A stretch of DNA of 64,000 nt from Thamnaconus septentrionalis (GCA_009823395.1 CM020509.1:22460199-22524198); one strand, 5' to 3'; positions 23,101 through 32,846 are shown, counted from the first letter of the stretch. Numbers and translations are program-made. Notes: generated by a model from the letters alone, not told the origin.

Positions 23101-26100
23101 CAGCTGCAGGATTCATCAGTGAAGGTGCTGAGTGGTTTTCTGCAGAGTCCAGACTGTAAACTGGAGACTCTGAGGTCAGTTCACCTTCTTCACTCTACAA
23201 CTTGTATCACTCTTGTTGTTGTTGTCATGATTTTCACTTGACTGGGCCCTGTTGCAGGAAACTAGGATGAGGGATTAAGCCGGGATATCTTGGTTATCCT
23301 GGATCAATTGATGTGTGATCTGGTTGCACAACAGTGGGATAGGTGCAAGTGAGATATGTTCTGCTAGAAGTTACCATGGAGATTTATTGTGTGGAGTGAG
23401 CTGCTCCAGACCAGGCTGAGTTCCAGGATCTATTTCATCCTTGTCTCAGTCAACAGTCACCACCAGTGGAAAGCAGTGCTTCTTCCACTCAACACTGCAC
23501 ATTGTTATCACATTCACCTCCAGCCACTGTCATTATTTCAAGCTTTGAAATCATTTGATTTCAATCATGATAGAGAAATGAGTTGAGATCATGTTGCAAT
23601 CATTGGATCATTTCTAACATGACTTCTACTTTGCCATGCATCCTATATAAAAATACGCATCCCACAGAAACATGAAGACACATCAAAGAGTAACATGAGG
23701 TTGTTGTTGTGACAGTGGACGGTCCTGTCACTATGCCTCCAATTGATCATGCGCCCTGGCTGCTTGGCCAAGGGAAGATCCCTTTGGCTGAATGCTTGGT
23801 GCGCATGACTATGACCTGGGAGTCTGGGCTTCCAAGTCCGCCCAGGCCGTCTGCGCCGGCCCACATTTTATTGAGCTTTGAAAGTTCGAGAGTCTGAATC
23901 CCCGTCCCAGGCGCAAATCCTCATGGAGGCTTATGAGGAGGTCTAAGATGGCCAATCCGTCAATCCCAGCTCCATAACGGGGGTCTATGGAAGGAAGCCG
24001 CGTGAGCGCACTGATCCAGCATAGCTTTCACCTGGCTTGATGAATCCGTGTCTTCTCATCCTGAATGGCTTTCAGTGCAACCCATGAAGCCTGGACACAC
24101 GTGTTGTGGATTGGTTGAACGCAGCTTAGTGACTCATCTTGGATGACGGAATCCCACCTTGGTGCAAGGGGGCCCAGACAGCAAAATCATCAAGAGCCAG
24201 TAATGGACTCCGCAGTGCAGCACTCGTTCGCTCGCCCTCCCTCTCCCATTTTATTCTTTAGTGTCAGATTCTGAAGTCGACATTTCACTTTGATTTTCAG
24301 AGTGATGACACCCTGGAAAAACTCTCCATCATTATAAACTCTCCATCATTTATTCTTTATTCAGGTTTTGTAGCTGCAGGTTGTCAGAGCTCAGCTGTGA
24401 TTGGCTGTTCTCAGCTCTGAAGTCCAACCCCTCCCACCTCAGACTCCTGGACCTGAGTGTGAATCAGCTGCAGGATTCAGGAGTGAAGGTGCTGAGTGGT
24501 TTTCTGCACAGTCCAGACTGTAAACTAGAGACTCTGAGGTCAGTACTGGTTTGGAACCAGTGGATGTTGGTTTCAGCACCAAACACAGTTCAACACACAT
24601 GTTGAATAAGCATTGAACTGAATGTTGATTCATATCAAAATGACATCCAGAAATATGAAAACTTCATTCTGTTCATGTTTGAAATTTAAAACAGGTCATC
24701 AGTGGTCATGTGACCAAACATCATTTCAACACACATTAGTTTTGGACTGAGGATTTAATTTCAAGGTGACATTTTCTGTAGTGTCAGATTCTTAAGTCGA
24801 CATTTCACTTTGATTTTCAGAGCGATGACACCCTGGAAAAACTCTCCATCATTATAAACTCTCCATCATTTATTCTCTATTCAGGTTGAGTAGCTGCAGT
24901 TTGTCAGAGCTCAGCTGTGATTGGCTGCTCTCAGCTCTGAAGTCCAACCCCTCCCACCTCAGACACCTGGACCTGAGTCAGAGCCAGCTGCAGGATTCAT
25001 CAGTGAAGGAGCTGAGTGGTTTTCTGCAGAGTCCAGACTGTAAACTGGAGACTCTGAGGTCAGTTCACCCTCTTCACTCTACACCTTGTATCACTCTTGT
25101 TATTGTTGTCATGATTTTCACTTGACTAGGCCCTGTTGCAGGAAACTAGGATGAGGGATTAAGCCGGGATATCTTGGTTATCCTGGATCAATTGATGTGT
25201 GATCTGGTTGCACAACAGTGGAATAAGTGGAAGTGAGATATGTTCTGCTAGAAGTTACCATGGAGATTTATTGTGTGGAGTGAGCTGCTCCAGACCAGGC
25301 TGAGTTCCAGGATCTATTTCATCCTTGTCTTATTCAACAGTCACCACCAGTGGAAAGCAGTGCTTCTTTCACTCAACACTGCACATTGTTATCACATTCA
25401 CCTCCAGCCACTGTCATTATTTCAAGCTTTGGAATCATTTAATTTCAATCATGATAGAGAAATGAGCTGAGATCATGTTGAAATCACTGGATCATTTCTA
25501 ACATGACTTCTACTTTGCCATGCATCCTATATAAAAATACACATCCCATAGAAAGATGAAGACACATCAAAGAGTAACATGAGGTTGTTGTTGTGACAGT
25601 GGACGGTCCTGTCACTATGCCTCCAATTGATCATGTGCCCTGGCTGCTTGGCCAAGGGACGATCCCTTTGGCTGAATGCTGGGTGCGCATGACTATGACC
25701 TGGGAGTCTGGGCTTCCAAGCCCGCCCAGGCCGTCTGCGCCGGCCCACATTTTATTGAGCTTTGAAAGTTAGAGAGTCTGAATCCCCGTCCCAGGCGCAA
25801 ATCCTCATGGAGGCTTATGAGGAGGTCAAAGATGGCCAATCTGTCAATCCCAGCTCCATAACGGGGGTCTATGGAAGGAAGCCGCTTGTGCGCACTGATC
25901 CAGGATAGGTTTCACCTGGCTTGATGAATCCGTGTCTTCTCATCCTGGATGGCTTTTAGTGCAACCCATGAAGCCTGGACACACGTGTTGTGGATTGGTT
26001 GAACGCAGCTTAGTGACTCATCTTGGATGACGGAATCCTACTTTGGTGCAAGGGGGCCCAGACAGCAAAATCATCAAGAGCCAGTAATGGACTCCACAGT

Positions 26101-27348
26101 GCAGCACTCGTTCGCTCTCCCTCCCTCTCCCATTTTATTCTTTAGTGTCAGATTCTGAAGTCGACATTTCACTTTGATTTTCAGAGTGATGACACCCTGG
26201 AAAAACTCTCCATCATTATAAACTCTCCATCATTTATTCTCTGTTCAGGTTGGAGAGCTGCAGTTTGCCAGAGCTCAGCTGTGGTTGGCTGCTATCAGCT
26301 CTGAAGTCCAACCCCTCCCACCTCAGAGAGCTGGACCTGAGTGTGAATCAGCTGCAGGATTCAGGAGTGAAGGTGCTGAGTGGTTTTCTGGACAGTCCAG
26401 ATTGTAAACTGGAGACTCTGAGGTCAGTACTGGTTTGGAACCAGTGTATGATGGTTTCAGCACCAAACACAGTTCATCACACATGTTGAATAAACATTGA
26501 ACTGAAGGTTGATTCATATCAAAATGACATCCAGAAATATGAAAACTTCATTCTGTTCATGTTTGAAGAAAAAAAAAAAGGTCATCAGTGGTCATGTGAC
26601 CAAACATCATTCAAACACACATTAGTTTTGGACTGAGGATTTAATTTCAAGGCGACATTTTCTCTAGTGTCAGATTCTGAAGTCGACATTTCACTTTGAT
26701 TTTCAGAGTGATGACACCCTGGAAAAACTCCCCGTCATTATAATCTCTCCATCATTTATTCTCTATTCAGGTTGTGTAGCTGCAGTTTGTCAGAGCTCAG
26801 CTGTGATTGGCTGCTCTCAGCTCTGAAGTCCAACCCCTCCCATCTCAGAGAGCTGAACCTGAGTGGGAACCAGCTGAAGGAATCATCAGTGAAGCCACTG
26901 ATGGATCTTGTCCACAGCAGAGACTATCAACTGGAGAGTGTGAGGTCAGTACTGGTTTGGAACCAGTGGATGATGGTTCCAGCACCAAAGCCAGTTGATC
27001 CCACAGCAGAGGTCCAGTGTTCCCAGTCACAGTGTGAGAGGAGGATGGTGACGTCCAGCTGCTCCTCATTCATCCAACATCTGCTGCCAAACTGCTTCTT
27101 CTCTCAGTTCACCACTCAATTATTGATCAGTTCATCTTCATCAGGCCTCAGTATCAGTCCAACACTCCATGGTCACATGACCTTCATATGTTCCACACTT
27201 GACATGTGACTGAGAGTCTGCTTCTTCTCACCAGTCACTCCATCATGTCCATCAACAGTCAACGTCTCTGTGATGATGCGTTCAAAGACAGTGAGTCCTG
27301 ACTCCTGCTGTCTCTTCTTCTCTCTACAGGTGGAGGTGGGATGATTGA
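12814..27348 (+). CDS. Gene A: NLRC3-like FISNA-NACHT-LRR protein, intact (spliced)
   Basis: Proposed coding exons: 12814-12947, 13167-13286, 16290-16409, 16757-16824, 17024-18875, 19352-19513, 22477-22650, 22998-23174, 24365-24538, 24885-25058, 26249-26422, 26771-26944 and 27330-27348. They total 3522 nt, divisible by three, and encode 1173 aa with every junction in phase. Order: three N-terminal peptide-repeat exons of about 40 residues (core [12 protein letters not shown]), a short basic exon, FISNA, NACHT with Walker A GVAGVGKT and Walker [11 protein letters not shown], winged-helix and helical domains, then seven LRR exons. Such proteins act in the cytosol in innate immune signalling; this gene's own function is unknown. 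Start ATG 12814 has AAG before it and matches genes B and C. Protein ends Arg-Trp-Arg-Trp-Asp-Asp. No PYD, CARD or B30.2 domain was seen. Confidence 0.75.
13167..13286 (+). CDS. Gene A coding exon 2: N-terminal peptide repeat 2
   Basis: This 120-bp exon has phase 2 at both ends and follows the acceptor TTTTTGTTGCAG. It encodes [14 protein letters not shown], then SLKSHHSK and SNEPGPPET. The intron after it received the LINE at 13437. Confidence 0.75.
13838..15187. mobile_element. hAT (Charlie-like) non-autonomous DNA transposon inside the LINE
   Basis: It begins CAGGGGTGTCAAAC and ends GTTTGACACCCCT, inverted termini of the common hAT-Charlie type. The subterminal TTCGCGGGCCACAT and GGCCCGCGGGCCG stretches are also typical. 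It splits the LINE reading frame soon after YADD. No clean 8-bp target duplication survives. No transposase was seen. A second element sits inside it. Confidence 0.75.
13996..14882. mobile_element. Inner DNA transposon nested within the hAT element
   Basis: Inverted termini CAGTGTTGCCAACT (13996) and AGTTGGCAACACTG (14882) match exactly. Flanks GTGTGCAT and CTCTACAT agree at five of eight bases, consistent with an old 8-bp hAT-type target duplication. Subterminal repeats AAGTCGCCA and AAGTCGCTAGA occur near both ends. No transposase was seen. Confidence 0.65.
16290..16409 (+). CDS. Gene A coding exon 3: N-terminal peptide repeat 3
   Basis: This 120-bp exon follows the acceptor TTTTTGTTGCAG and ends at ACACA|GTAAGA. 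It encodes [14 protein letters not shown], then SLKSQYSK and SNEPGPPET. The preceding sequence duplicates that before exon 2, so the exon arose by local duplication. Confidence 0.75.
16421..16451. repeat. (GT)n microsatellite near the exon 3 donor
   Basis: About 15 GT units, starting about 11 bp after the donor of exon 3. The paralogous positions in gene B (39212-39247) and gene C (50057-50090) also carry GT tracts. Confidence 0.95.
16757..16824 (+). CDS. Gene A coding exon 4: short basic linker exon
   Basis: This 68-bp exon follows TCTCCATCCACAG and ends CACA|GTAAGA. It enters in phase 2 and leaves in phase 1. It encodes [19 protein letters not shown] and a few more residues. The last part is shared with gene C exon 2, where it is fused to a peptide-repeat core. 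In gene B the basic patch is longer. Confidence 0.6.
17024..18875 (+). CDS. Gene A coding exon 5: FISNA-NACHT exon
   Basis: This 1852-bp exon follows TTCTCTGCTCCAG and ends AAG|GTACGT. The start encodes a coiled-coil-prone stretch ([17 protein letters not shown]), then FISNA ([19 protein letters not shown] and [17 protein letters not shown]). NACHT follows with Walker A GVAGVGKT at 17317-17340, Walker [11 protein letters not shown] at 17530-17559 and a sensor-type [10 protein letters not shown]. Then comes a winged helix with [19 protein letters not shown] and [11 protein letters not shown], and a helical domain up to [11 protein letters not shown]. The frame is open throughout with no lesion. 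Known family role: ATP binding and oligomerisation. Genes B and C carry close paralogues that are broken. Confidence 0.92.
18889..18942. repeat. (GT)n microsatellite 13 bp after the NACHT donor
   Basis: An almost pure GT tract, with one GC interruption near the end. Gene B has the same tract at 41702-41754, while gene C has only a short GTGTGTG. Confidence 0.95.
19247..19314. repeat. (GAT)n microsatellite before the first LRR exon
   Basis: A GATGATGGT tract followed by pure GAT units, ending 37 bp before the acceptor of the first LRR exon. Also present in gene B (42149-42204) with a different length; absent from gene C. Confidence 0.95.
19352..19513 (+). CDS. Gene A first LRR exon
   Basis: This 162-bp exon follows CTCCTTCATTCAG and ends TCTCAG|GTCAGT, phase 2 on both sides. 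It encodes [38 protein letters not shown] and [12 protein letters not shown]. It is a different LRR subtype from those that follow and always comes first after the NACHT exon. It lacks the RHRD lead found in gene C. Confidence 0.82.
20041..20138. repeat. Compound (GT)n-(GA)n microsatellite
   Basis: Interrupted GT units with GCGT variants run to 20101 and are followed by GA repeats to about 20138. Confidence 0.9.
20408..20468. repeat. Two-copy 31-bp tandem repeat
   Basis: The sequence GGAACTGCCCGTTCTGCTCT, followed by GTCCTGCAG, occurs at 20408 and again at 20439. The two copies are identical over about 29 bases, so this is a young duplication within otherwise non-repetitive sequence. Confidence 0.9.
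22477..22650 (+). CDS. Gene A LRR exon 2
   Basis: This 174-bp exon with phase 2 at both ends follows TCTTTATTCAG. Motifs are [37 protein letters not shown] and [10 protein letters not shown]. The usual SPDCK is GPDCK. TGAATAAA follows at 22715-22722. Confidence 0.85.
22998..23174 (+). CDS. Gene A LRR exon 3 (177 bp)
   Basis: Same exon type with one extra codon ([11 protein letters not shown] instead of the usual LSxNQLQDSS), which keeps the frame. Its intron begins GTCAGTTCACC, the alternative intron class shared with 24885 and 56321, and lacks the stop/AATAAA tail. Confidence 0.83.
24365..24538 (+). CDS. Gene A LRR exon 4
   Basis: This 174-bp exon follows TTCTTTATTCAG and begins with an unusual Phe-Cys pair before [36 protein letters not shown] and [11 protein letters not shown] follow. 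Past the donor the polyadenylation-like hexamer is changed to AATAAG (24605-24610). Confidence 0.84.
24885..25058 (+). CDS. Gene A LRR exon 5
   Basis: This 174-bp exon has splice sites TTCTCTATTCAG and GTCAGTTCACC. Motifs are [34 protein letters not shown] and [10 protein letters not shown]. The LRR asparagine is serine here (LSQSQ). Confidence 0.84.
26249..26422 (+). CDS. Gene A LRR exon 6
   Basis: This 174-bp exon follows TTCTCTGTTCAG. The conserved SCDWLL is SCGWLL, and it has [18 protein letters not shown] and [19 protein letters not shown] follows at 26487-26494. Confidence 0.84.
26771..26944 (+). CDS. Gene A last LRR exon
   Basis: This 174-bp exon is of the last-exon type, with [12 protein letters not shown] and [19 protein letters not shown]. 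The downstream 400 bp is almost identical to that after 2826, 8736 and 57429. Confidence 0.84.
27330..27348 (+). CDS. Gene A terminal coding exon
   Basis: The acceptor TCTTCTCTCTACAG joins in phase to give six codons (R-W-R-W-D-D) and TGA at 27346-27348. The sequence continues to the shared ending TCCATCTAG at about 27371-27379, so the acidic tail of gene C is lost by a frame change. Splicing is inferred from the acceptor and paralogues. Confidence 0.5.
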
Positions 27349-27419
27349 GGAGGAGAGTGAAGAGGAGCGCTCCATCTAGTGTTGGCTGACAGAACTACCA
27401 CAAGTGGCGATGAAGCAGC

Positions 27420-27940
27420 AAGCTGCACACACACAGTTTCTGTGTCTCAATTCAGGGTCTGCATCCTTGAAGTACACATTTTGAAAGGAAGTTGCATCAT
27501 AGCACTGCGCGAAGGCTTGTCCCAATTCCTAAAAGTCCATAGGACGCTCCAAATGCGTACTCGGAATGCGCCCTCGTTTTAGCAGATTCCAAGGCTACAC
27601 AGCTACTATCCTTCGAGTACTTGTGTATCCCATGATGCTTTGCGTACTGCTGCAAAGCATCGTAGGATCCTGGGAAGTCAGCTGAAATTAGCTGCATGTA
27701 CTGGTAAAGACACAACATATACATTTAAGTATCTAAGTTTCACATAAAGTATCCAGTTTTTAACGTAGGATTTTACTTATTTGATCATCCAACGGCATCG
27801 TTAGATGGCTAACCAATGGTTAGCTTGATACTATAAAAACGTCACTTCCGGGGTTGGCCAGCCGGAGGGAACGGCGGTGACGAAACGAGGAAATACGCCA
27901 AACTCAGAACATGTATCCCACATGTAGATACATGTAGACT
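27420..27940. other. MITE-like segment and remnant of the NLR 3' flank
   Basis: Bases about 27430-27720 form a compact AT/GC-mixed segment without coding potential that interrupts the NLR 3' flank and has the look of a short non-autonomous DNA element; termini were not resolved. Bases 27901-27940 (AACTCAGAACATGTATCCCA) match 4887-4906, so the 3' flank continues after it. Confidence 0.3.
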
Positions 27941-28339
27941 AGATCAGGGTTCCAGCTGCCATTTCCAAACTCATCCAGACAAACTGAATCTCATGCAATC
28001 AATGTCTCGCATTTGAGCTCACAGCTTTCATGTCAAACGCTTCACATTAGGAATAAGTGACAATACAATGTGATGTCACGTCATTCAGTGAGATGTTAGC
28101 ATGGTTCTACCTCCTATTAACAGGAGTTAGAGGTTTGCTCATCCTACTGAAGGTGGCACATTATGAAAGGAAAGGCAGACAGCGGTGATGAGTGGCAGGG
28201 GAAGCAAACTGTGTCAGAGTGGCAGCATTGCAGGCAGCGTCTGTACCAGAAGAAACTATCCAAAGAAGAAGTCAGCCATGAAGGTCTCTGGACTGGGCTG
28301 TATTAAGGTCAGCATCAATACACAATGGAAAGAAATGGC

Positions 28340-28860
28340 TCATGGCAGGCCTCTCACGCAAACGTGTGGGTGAGGGAGTCCCCAAACCGAACCTGAGCTG
28401 CCCTCCCTGCCTTATGCCTTTCACGATGGCTCGTCAAGGGCGGGAAGCTGCCCTTCACGCCTCGGGCTTCCTCGCATGCTTGAGCGGAAGGGCAGGGGGA
28501 ACCCGATCAGATTTACCGCCAAATGTATGCCGCCCATTTGCTCCTTCTGACCAGAAGAGCTTTGATTTTGCCGGTACGGCTGTTTTGGGGGGTTCGTAGT
28601 TGCTGCCGCTGGGCTCCCTGCATCGCCTTTCACGATGGCTCGTGAAGGGCAGGAAGAGCTTCCTGCCCTTCACCTGGGCTTCTTGCCCAGGCCTCTCATG
28701 GGAGAGGGAGTCCCCAAACTGAACCTGAGCTGCCCTCCCTGCCTTATGCCTTTCACGATGGCTCGTGAAGGGCGGGAAGCTTCCCATCCCGCCTCAGGCT
28801 TTCCACGCAAGCGTGTGGAAAGGGTGGGGGCCCCAAGCAGAACCATACCGCCAAACCTAA
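28340..28860. repeat. GC-rich island of direct repeats and hairpins
   Basis: A segment starting GAGGGAGTCCCCAAAC occurs at about 28374 and again at about 28706 (period 332 bp). A perfect 15-bp stem with a 2-base loop lies at 28642-28673 (GTGAAGGGCAGGAAG against its complement). The small hairpin TTCACGA-TGGC-TCGTGAA occurs at about 28629 and 28756, and with one mismatch at about 28420. Composition is far more GC-rich than the surroundings. I do not recognise the family; a foldback element is possible. Confidence 0.6.
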
Positions 28861-29639
28861 CGTGCTTGATTGTGTAATAAATTTTTAATGTTGACAAAGT
28901 GACCCTGTCTGAAGTAAAATGATTCACATTCTCTACTTCAGTACAGATACTTGTCTAAAATCAACTCCTTTACTCATAGTGCAGCTTCTGAAGTCAATTG
29001 AAGTCAAAACTTTTTGAGGCCATTAATGAAACAAAACATTTGTTGATTCATTTTTGAAAAAAATTCAAAGGTTGTGACAGAATAATCTGGAGTGCACTGA
29101 CCAGAGGTCAAAGGTCAGAGGTTTCACAAACTACAAAGACCATAATTAATGAGATTATTTTTTTAATGGAGTCCCAGCACTAATAAATATATATTTGTTT
29201 AATAAACGTTTAACGCACCTTTTTACTTTACCAACATAATTAAATCTCCACCTGCCTCCGTTTGCATGTTTCAGCAGATTGATGTGTATGTAGATAGAAA
29301 AATCTATGTGAGTAGGTTCAGTGTGCTGTGAAGTGTGGCCCTGTTATGGCCATGGGGGCCTTGGCTATTGCCCTGTTGTTGCTGTGTACTGGTTGTGTGT
29401 CTCTTTCAGGTGCTGATGAATAACCAGGTGCACCTGGCCGGTGCACAGCTTGTTTAGGACCGCCTCCCTCAGCACTGGCTCTCTCACACCTGGCTTCCAC
29501 CGCAGCAGCTGCTTTGTTTTTCACTTCCCGTGATGCTTTTTCTTTGTTGCACACAGACAACACGCACTCATACCATTCACTCCATCCACACACCTACAGG
29601 CATTACTGACAACACACTGACTCTCACACTCCATACATT
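28861..29639. other. Spacer without recognised features
   Basis: AT-rich sequence with one AATAAA at 28876-28881 and no supported gene. The minus-strand open stretch at 29318-29593 has no recognisable domain and is not called. Confidence 0.4.
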
Positions 29640-29785
29640 TTTATTATTTATTTTAATCATAGTTTTGTTGTATTTTAACTGTTTTTAATGCAATTGCTTT
29701 TATTTGTTTCACTCTGGAAAGCACCTTGTGCACCATTTGGTTGTTGGAAGGTGCTATATAAATCAAATTTGATTGATTGATTGAT
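29640..29785 (+). mobile_element. 3' end of a LINE- or SINE-type retroposon
   Basis: The sequence AAAGCACCTTGTGCACCATTT, then GGTGCTATATAAATCAAATTTG and a (TTGA)n tail, is the common 3' end shared by fish L2-type LINEs and their SINE partners. Only the tail is present. Confidence 0.6.
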
Positions 29786-29799
29786 TATTTTTGGTGTGG

Positions 29800-29905
29800 T
29801 ATGCGGCTTTATTGTCATTGCAACACGTAAACGTGTACAACGAAATTGTGCATAAACAGTCCAAATACAATACAGCAGTGAAGACAGGACTGCAGGATTG
29901 AGCAT
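29800..29905 (-). mobile_element. LINE 3'-end fragment, reverse orientation
   Basis: GGCTTTATTGTCATTGCAAC, then TGTACAACGAAATTG and CAATACAGCAGTGAAGACAGGACTGCAGGA, reads on the minus strand as a LINE 3' UTR. A relative lies at 58010-58110 (also minus). Confidence 0.55.
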
Positions 29906-30800
29906 TTTCAGTGGGGGTGAAGGTGTTATTATGTTTAGTGTAGATGTTAGTGCTTCATAATATGATTAGTTTAGGTGTTTGTTTACAATAATATGATTAT
30001 TGATATTGAAATGTTGAAATCAAACAAAAGACCTCCACATAAAGAAAGGCATTGCTGCAGGAGTCATGCAAAGAGCTCAAGGAAGGACAAAGGAAGCACA
30101 TCCCTCATGAACTGGTGACCAGAGGATGGACAGCAGAAGCAACTGGCTTTGCCACCACCATAAAACTCTACAACACATTCAGTTCCAGGGTGGGGAACTT
30201 ATGATCCATCGGAGGCACGGGGGACAGGAACCTGTGACCTCAGGCTTGTCTTGCAGGAAATTGTTTGAACAGGTGACACCGGAAGAAGGGATGGATCATT
30301 TGGCTCCCTGCCAAATAAGGACTTGTTTCTTCTCATTATCAGTAATCAGAGTGGAGCGCCTCCAACCTTCACTGGATGAAGAAACCACACTGTCTAGTAG
30401 TGATGGTGAGGTGAAGCCTCATGAGGCATTGAACCATTTGAGCCAACTGCTTGGAGAAAGGGTTCATTTCTCAAAGCTTCATGTGCACACGAAACCACCT
30501 ACTGGCCAAGTGTACAATCACAGGCAAGCTGTGTCTGAACCACATGTGTGACGCATTGAATTTTATTTATTGTTATGTCTGTTGGGAATGACTATGAATT
30601 GCAAAAAATGTATGACCAAATCATTTATGTACATAAATTATAATATGTGTATAATACATTTTTTGAATGTATTCTGTTTGTGCAAATTTTCAGAAATGGT
30701 AATATAATATGGCAGGTTGTGCAATTTTTTTCTGAAAAGGGCATGGGTGTCATCAGGCAGATGACAGTGAAAGTGCTTGTGGAACTTGGAAAAGGGCATA
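29906..30800. other. Repeat-rich spacer, possible hAT remnant
   Basis: AT-rich sequence with a 141-codon open stretch (30126-30551) that has no recognised domain. Around 30400-30490 the sequence GATGGTGAGGTGAAGCCTCA and later GGTTCATTTCTCAAAGCTTCA resembles ends of a hAT-type element. No gene is supported. Confidence 0.3.
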
Positions 30801-30803
30801 GAT

Positions 30804-30921
30804 CAGGGGTGCTCACACTTTTTCAACATGCAAGCTACTTTTAAAATGACCAAGTCAAAAAGATCCACCTACTATAAAATAGGAAAACATATTAATTCAG
30901 AAATAAATTTGCAGTCCAGTG

Positions 30922-30971
<50 letters not shown>
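30804..30971. mobile_element. hAT-type terminal fragment followed by (AAAG)n
   Basis: CAGGGGTGCTCACACTTTTTC at 30804 is a hAT-Charlie-like terminus. The element continues to about 30920, where an (AAAG)n microsatellite (30921-30971) starts. The opposite terminus was not found. Confidence 0.5.
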
Positions 30972-31610
30972 TATCAGTGTCCTGGCCGTGAGCCGCGAGT
31001 GCCCCCCCCCCAGCTGTGTCTTGTGGTGCACTCCCTGGTGTGGGTCTGCAGGCTCCGTCGATTGGCCCTGGGGGATCACGTACGCAGTCCAGGGAAGAGG
31101 ATTGGCCAACAACAAGCAGCCACTCAGAGCACACCTGCCGCAAGCTGGCGTATAAAAGGCTGGAGCTCCCTGAGAGCGATGGCAGACACCCTCAGAACAC
31201 CACTTTGTGGTCACACTCGCTGTTTGCTCTGTCTTTGATACTCGTGTCCAGATTTGGGCTCAGTAGGTGAGATTTAAAATGCAGATTTTCTTCACAACAC
31301 CTAGTTTTCCTTTGTTAGTTCCACCAGGGTCTAGGAGTGCCTGGCCACTTGCATTTAAGTTTTGTCTAGAGTAGTTTGTTGGCTTTTGAGAGAACATTTG
31401 TGTTTATTATGATAAAGATATCCTCAGTTTCTGGATACCTGCTTGTTTTCTGTAGAGACAGCATTTGTGTTTATTATTATTATAACGACTACCTTGCCCT
31501 TTCTGTTTGACATTATTGCTTGTTTACATTGAAAATTGCCATCAATAAATATTTATTATCCTCATTAATTTGCAATCTGTTTCCACAGATTCAAATATAA
31601 CAATCAGGCT
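30972..31610 (+). mobile_element. Candidate solo LTR or isolated Pol II promoter
   Basis: Two ATTGGCC (CCAAT-type) boxes at about 31061 and 31101, a TATAAAAGG box at about 31151 and AATAAA at about 31545 occur in promoter-to-polyA order over about 600 bp, as in an LTR. No primer-binding site, partner LTR or coding region was found, so this remains tentative. Confidence 0.3.
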
Positions 31611-32639
31611 CCCTGGGATGGTGGGTGGAGTTTCAGCTCAACAACAGGAAGGTAAAGTCAGTGGTTCTGGGTTTGAACATTGCCACTGATCCCTCTGGCC
31701 CTGCGCTTTTCAAAGCCTCCACTGGAGGGCGCCAGAGGACTGCATGGGAGGCGACTGTGAAAACTGCGGCATCATATTGAAAGTGAAGCCAATGTTGAAG
31801 GATGATGCAACGGGAAAAGCAACAGTGTCCATAGTGATGATGAAAGTCTCTGACTACAGTTGATGTGTTGATGATTTGATTGGAGGAATTGCACCAGCAG
31901 CCTCAGAATGAAGACATTAGTTGATTGGAGAACTGGAGGAGGTTTCAATGGATTGAAAAATATGTTGAAAAACACTCAGATATTTATTAGAATGTGTTTC
32001 AAAGAGATGGTAAAGCATGCAGATGATAAAATGTGTTTAAAAAAAAAAGACATTTAAGATCAAACACAAAGGATGATGAAAATGTTATTGAATTATACAT
32101 GTTTAAGAACATACAAATGTGAATGATGTTTACAAAAAATACACATGTATATAACATTTATTGTTGAAACCTTTTTTAATTTACAAAGCAATGAGAATAA
32201 CAGTAGTAATAGACCAACCTTGACCCCTGACCTCTGACCCTGAGAGAGAGAGATTATTTCAAGTCAAGGCTTTTTAAAGTCAAAGGTGATCAAAGCAATG
32301 ATACTTCAGCATCAAAGCTTCTCTACAATAAATGCAGCATCCTGAATGCTGCTCATTGAGGTGTGTGTGTTTGGCCAGCAGAGGTCAGTGTTACTGCAGC
32401 TTGGAGTCATTTTCAGCCATTTTCAAACAAGGGGCTCCAGTGCTTGGATGTTTCCCAGAAGCTTCATTTGTCCATCACTGCTTTGTCCTGCAGTCTGTTC
32501 TGCTCCTAGTGCAGTTTCTGCCACTGTTTTCCTGCCACTGCTTCTGACACAATGTTTGCTGCCCTTGTCTTTTGATGGAGTGAGCAGCTCCTTGAGGACC
32601 AGACCATCTTCACCTTTTGCACTCCAACTGCTCCTGGGA
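31611..32639. other. Spacer without recognised features
   Basis: AT-rich sequence with no supported gene. A short GA run lies at about 32244-32252. Confidence 0.4.
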
Positions 32640-32846
32640 GCCACAGCCACACTTGATGCACCCTGGCAGAGAGAGAGGGGCGTGGCTGCACTTCAACTCA
32701 ACACAGCGTCATGTGATTTCAGGGAAGTGGGAGCAGAAACACTGATCAGAGAATCTAAGAATGAGAAAATATCACAAGAGCAGCTCAAAGTCCAAGTGCT
32801 TCTCCGTCAGGCTGCATGTTGGCTGGAGGCAGCAGCAGCAGTGTGA
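32640..32846 (+). promoter_or_regulatory. Relic NLR promoter/5' exon module
   Basis: Bases 32700-32846 keep CAGCGTCATGTGATTTCAGG, GTGGGAGCAG and CCGTCAGGCTGCATGTTGG, then GGCAGCAGCAGCAG before GTGTGAGTG, aligning with the 5' modules of genes A and B at low identity. No NLR coding exon follows, so it is a relic of a lost or relocated gene. Confidence 0.45.

Larger units (their letters stand above)
22477..26248 (+). repeat. 1.9-kb tandem repeat of a two-LRR-exon block in gene A
   Basis: LRR exons at 22477, 24365 and 26249 are spaced 1888 and 1884 bp, and those at 22998 and 24885 by 1887 bp. Intron sequences at about 23235-24340 and 25119-26225 are nearly identical. The array is two full copies plus a partial third whose second exon (26771) is of the last-exon type. 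Each full copy holds the roughly 1-kb segment seen only in shortened form in gene C (56590-56740). Confidence 0.88.

Noticed and set aside
30126..30551. 141-codon open frame on the + strand
   Set aside because: No recognised domain, and its second half resembles a DNA-transposon end.
32346..32846. 166-codon open frame on the + strand
   Set aside because: Its end overlaps the relic NLR 5' module and it has no domain; probably chance.
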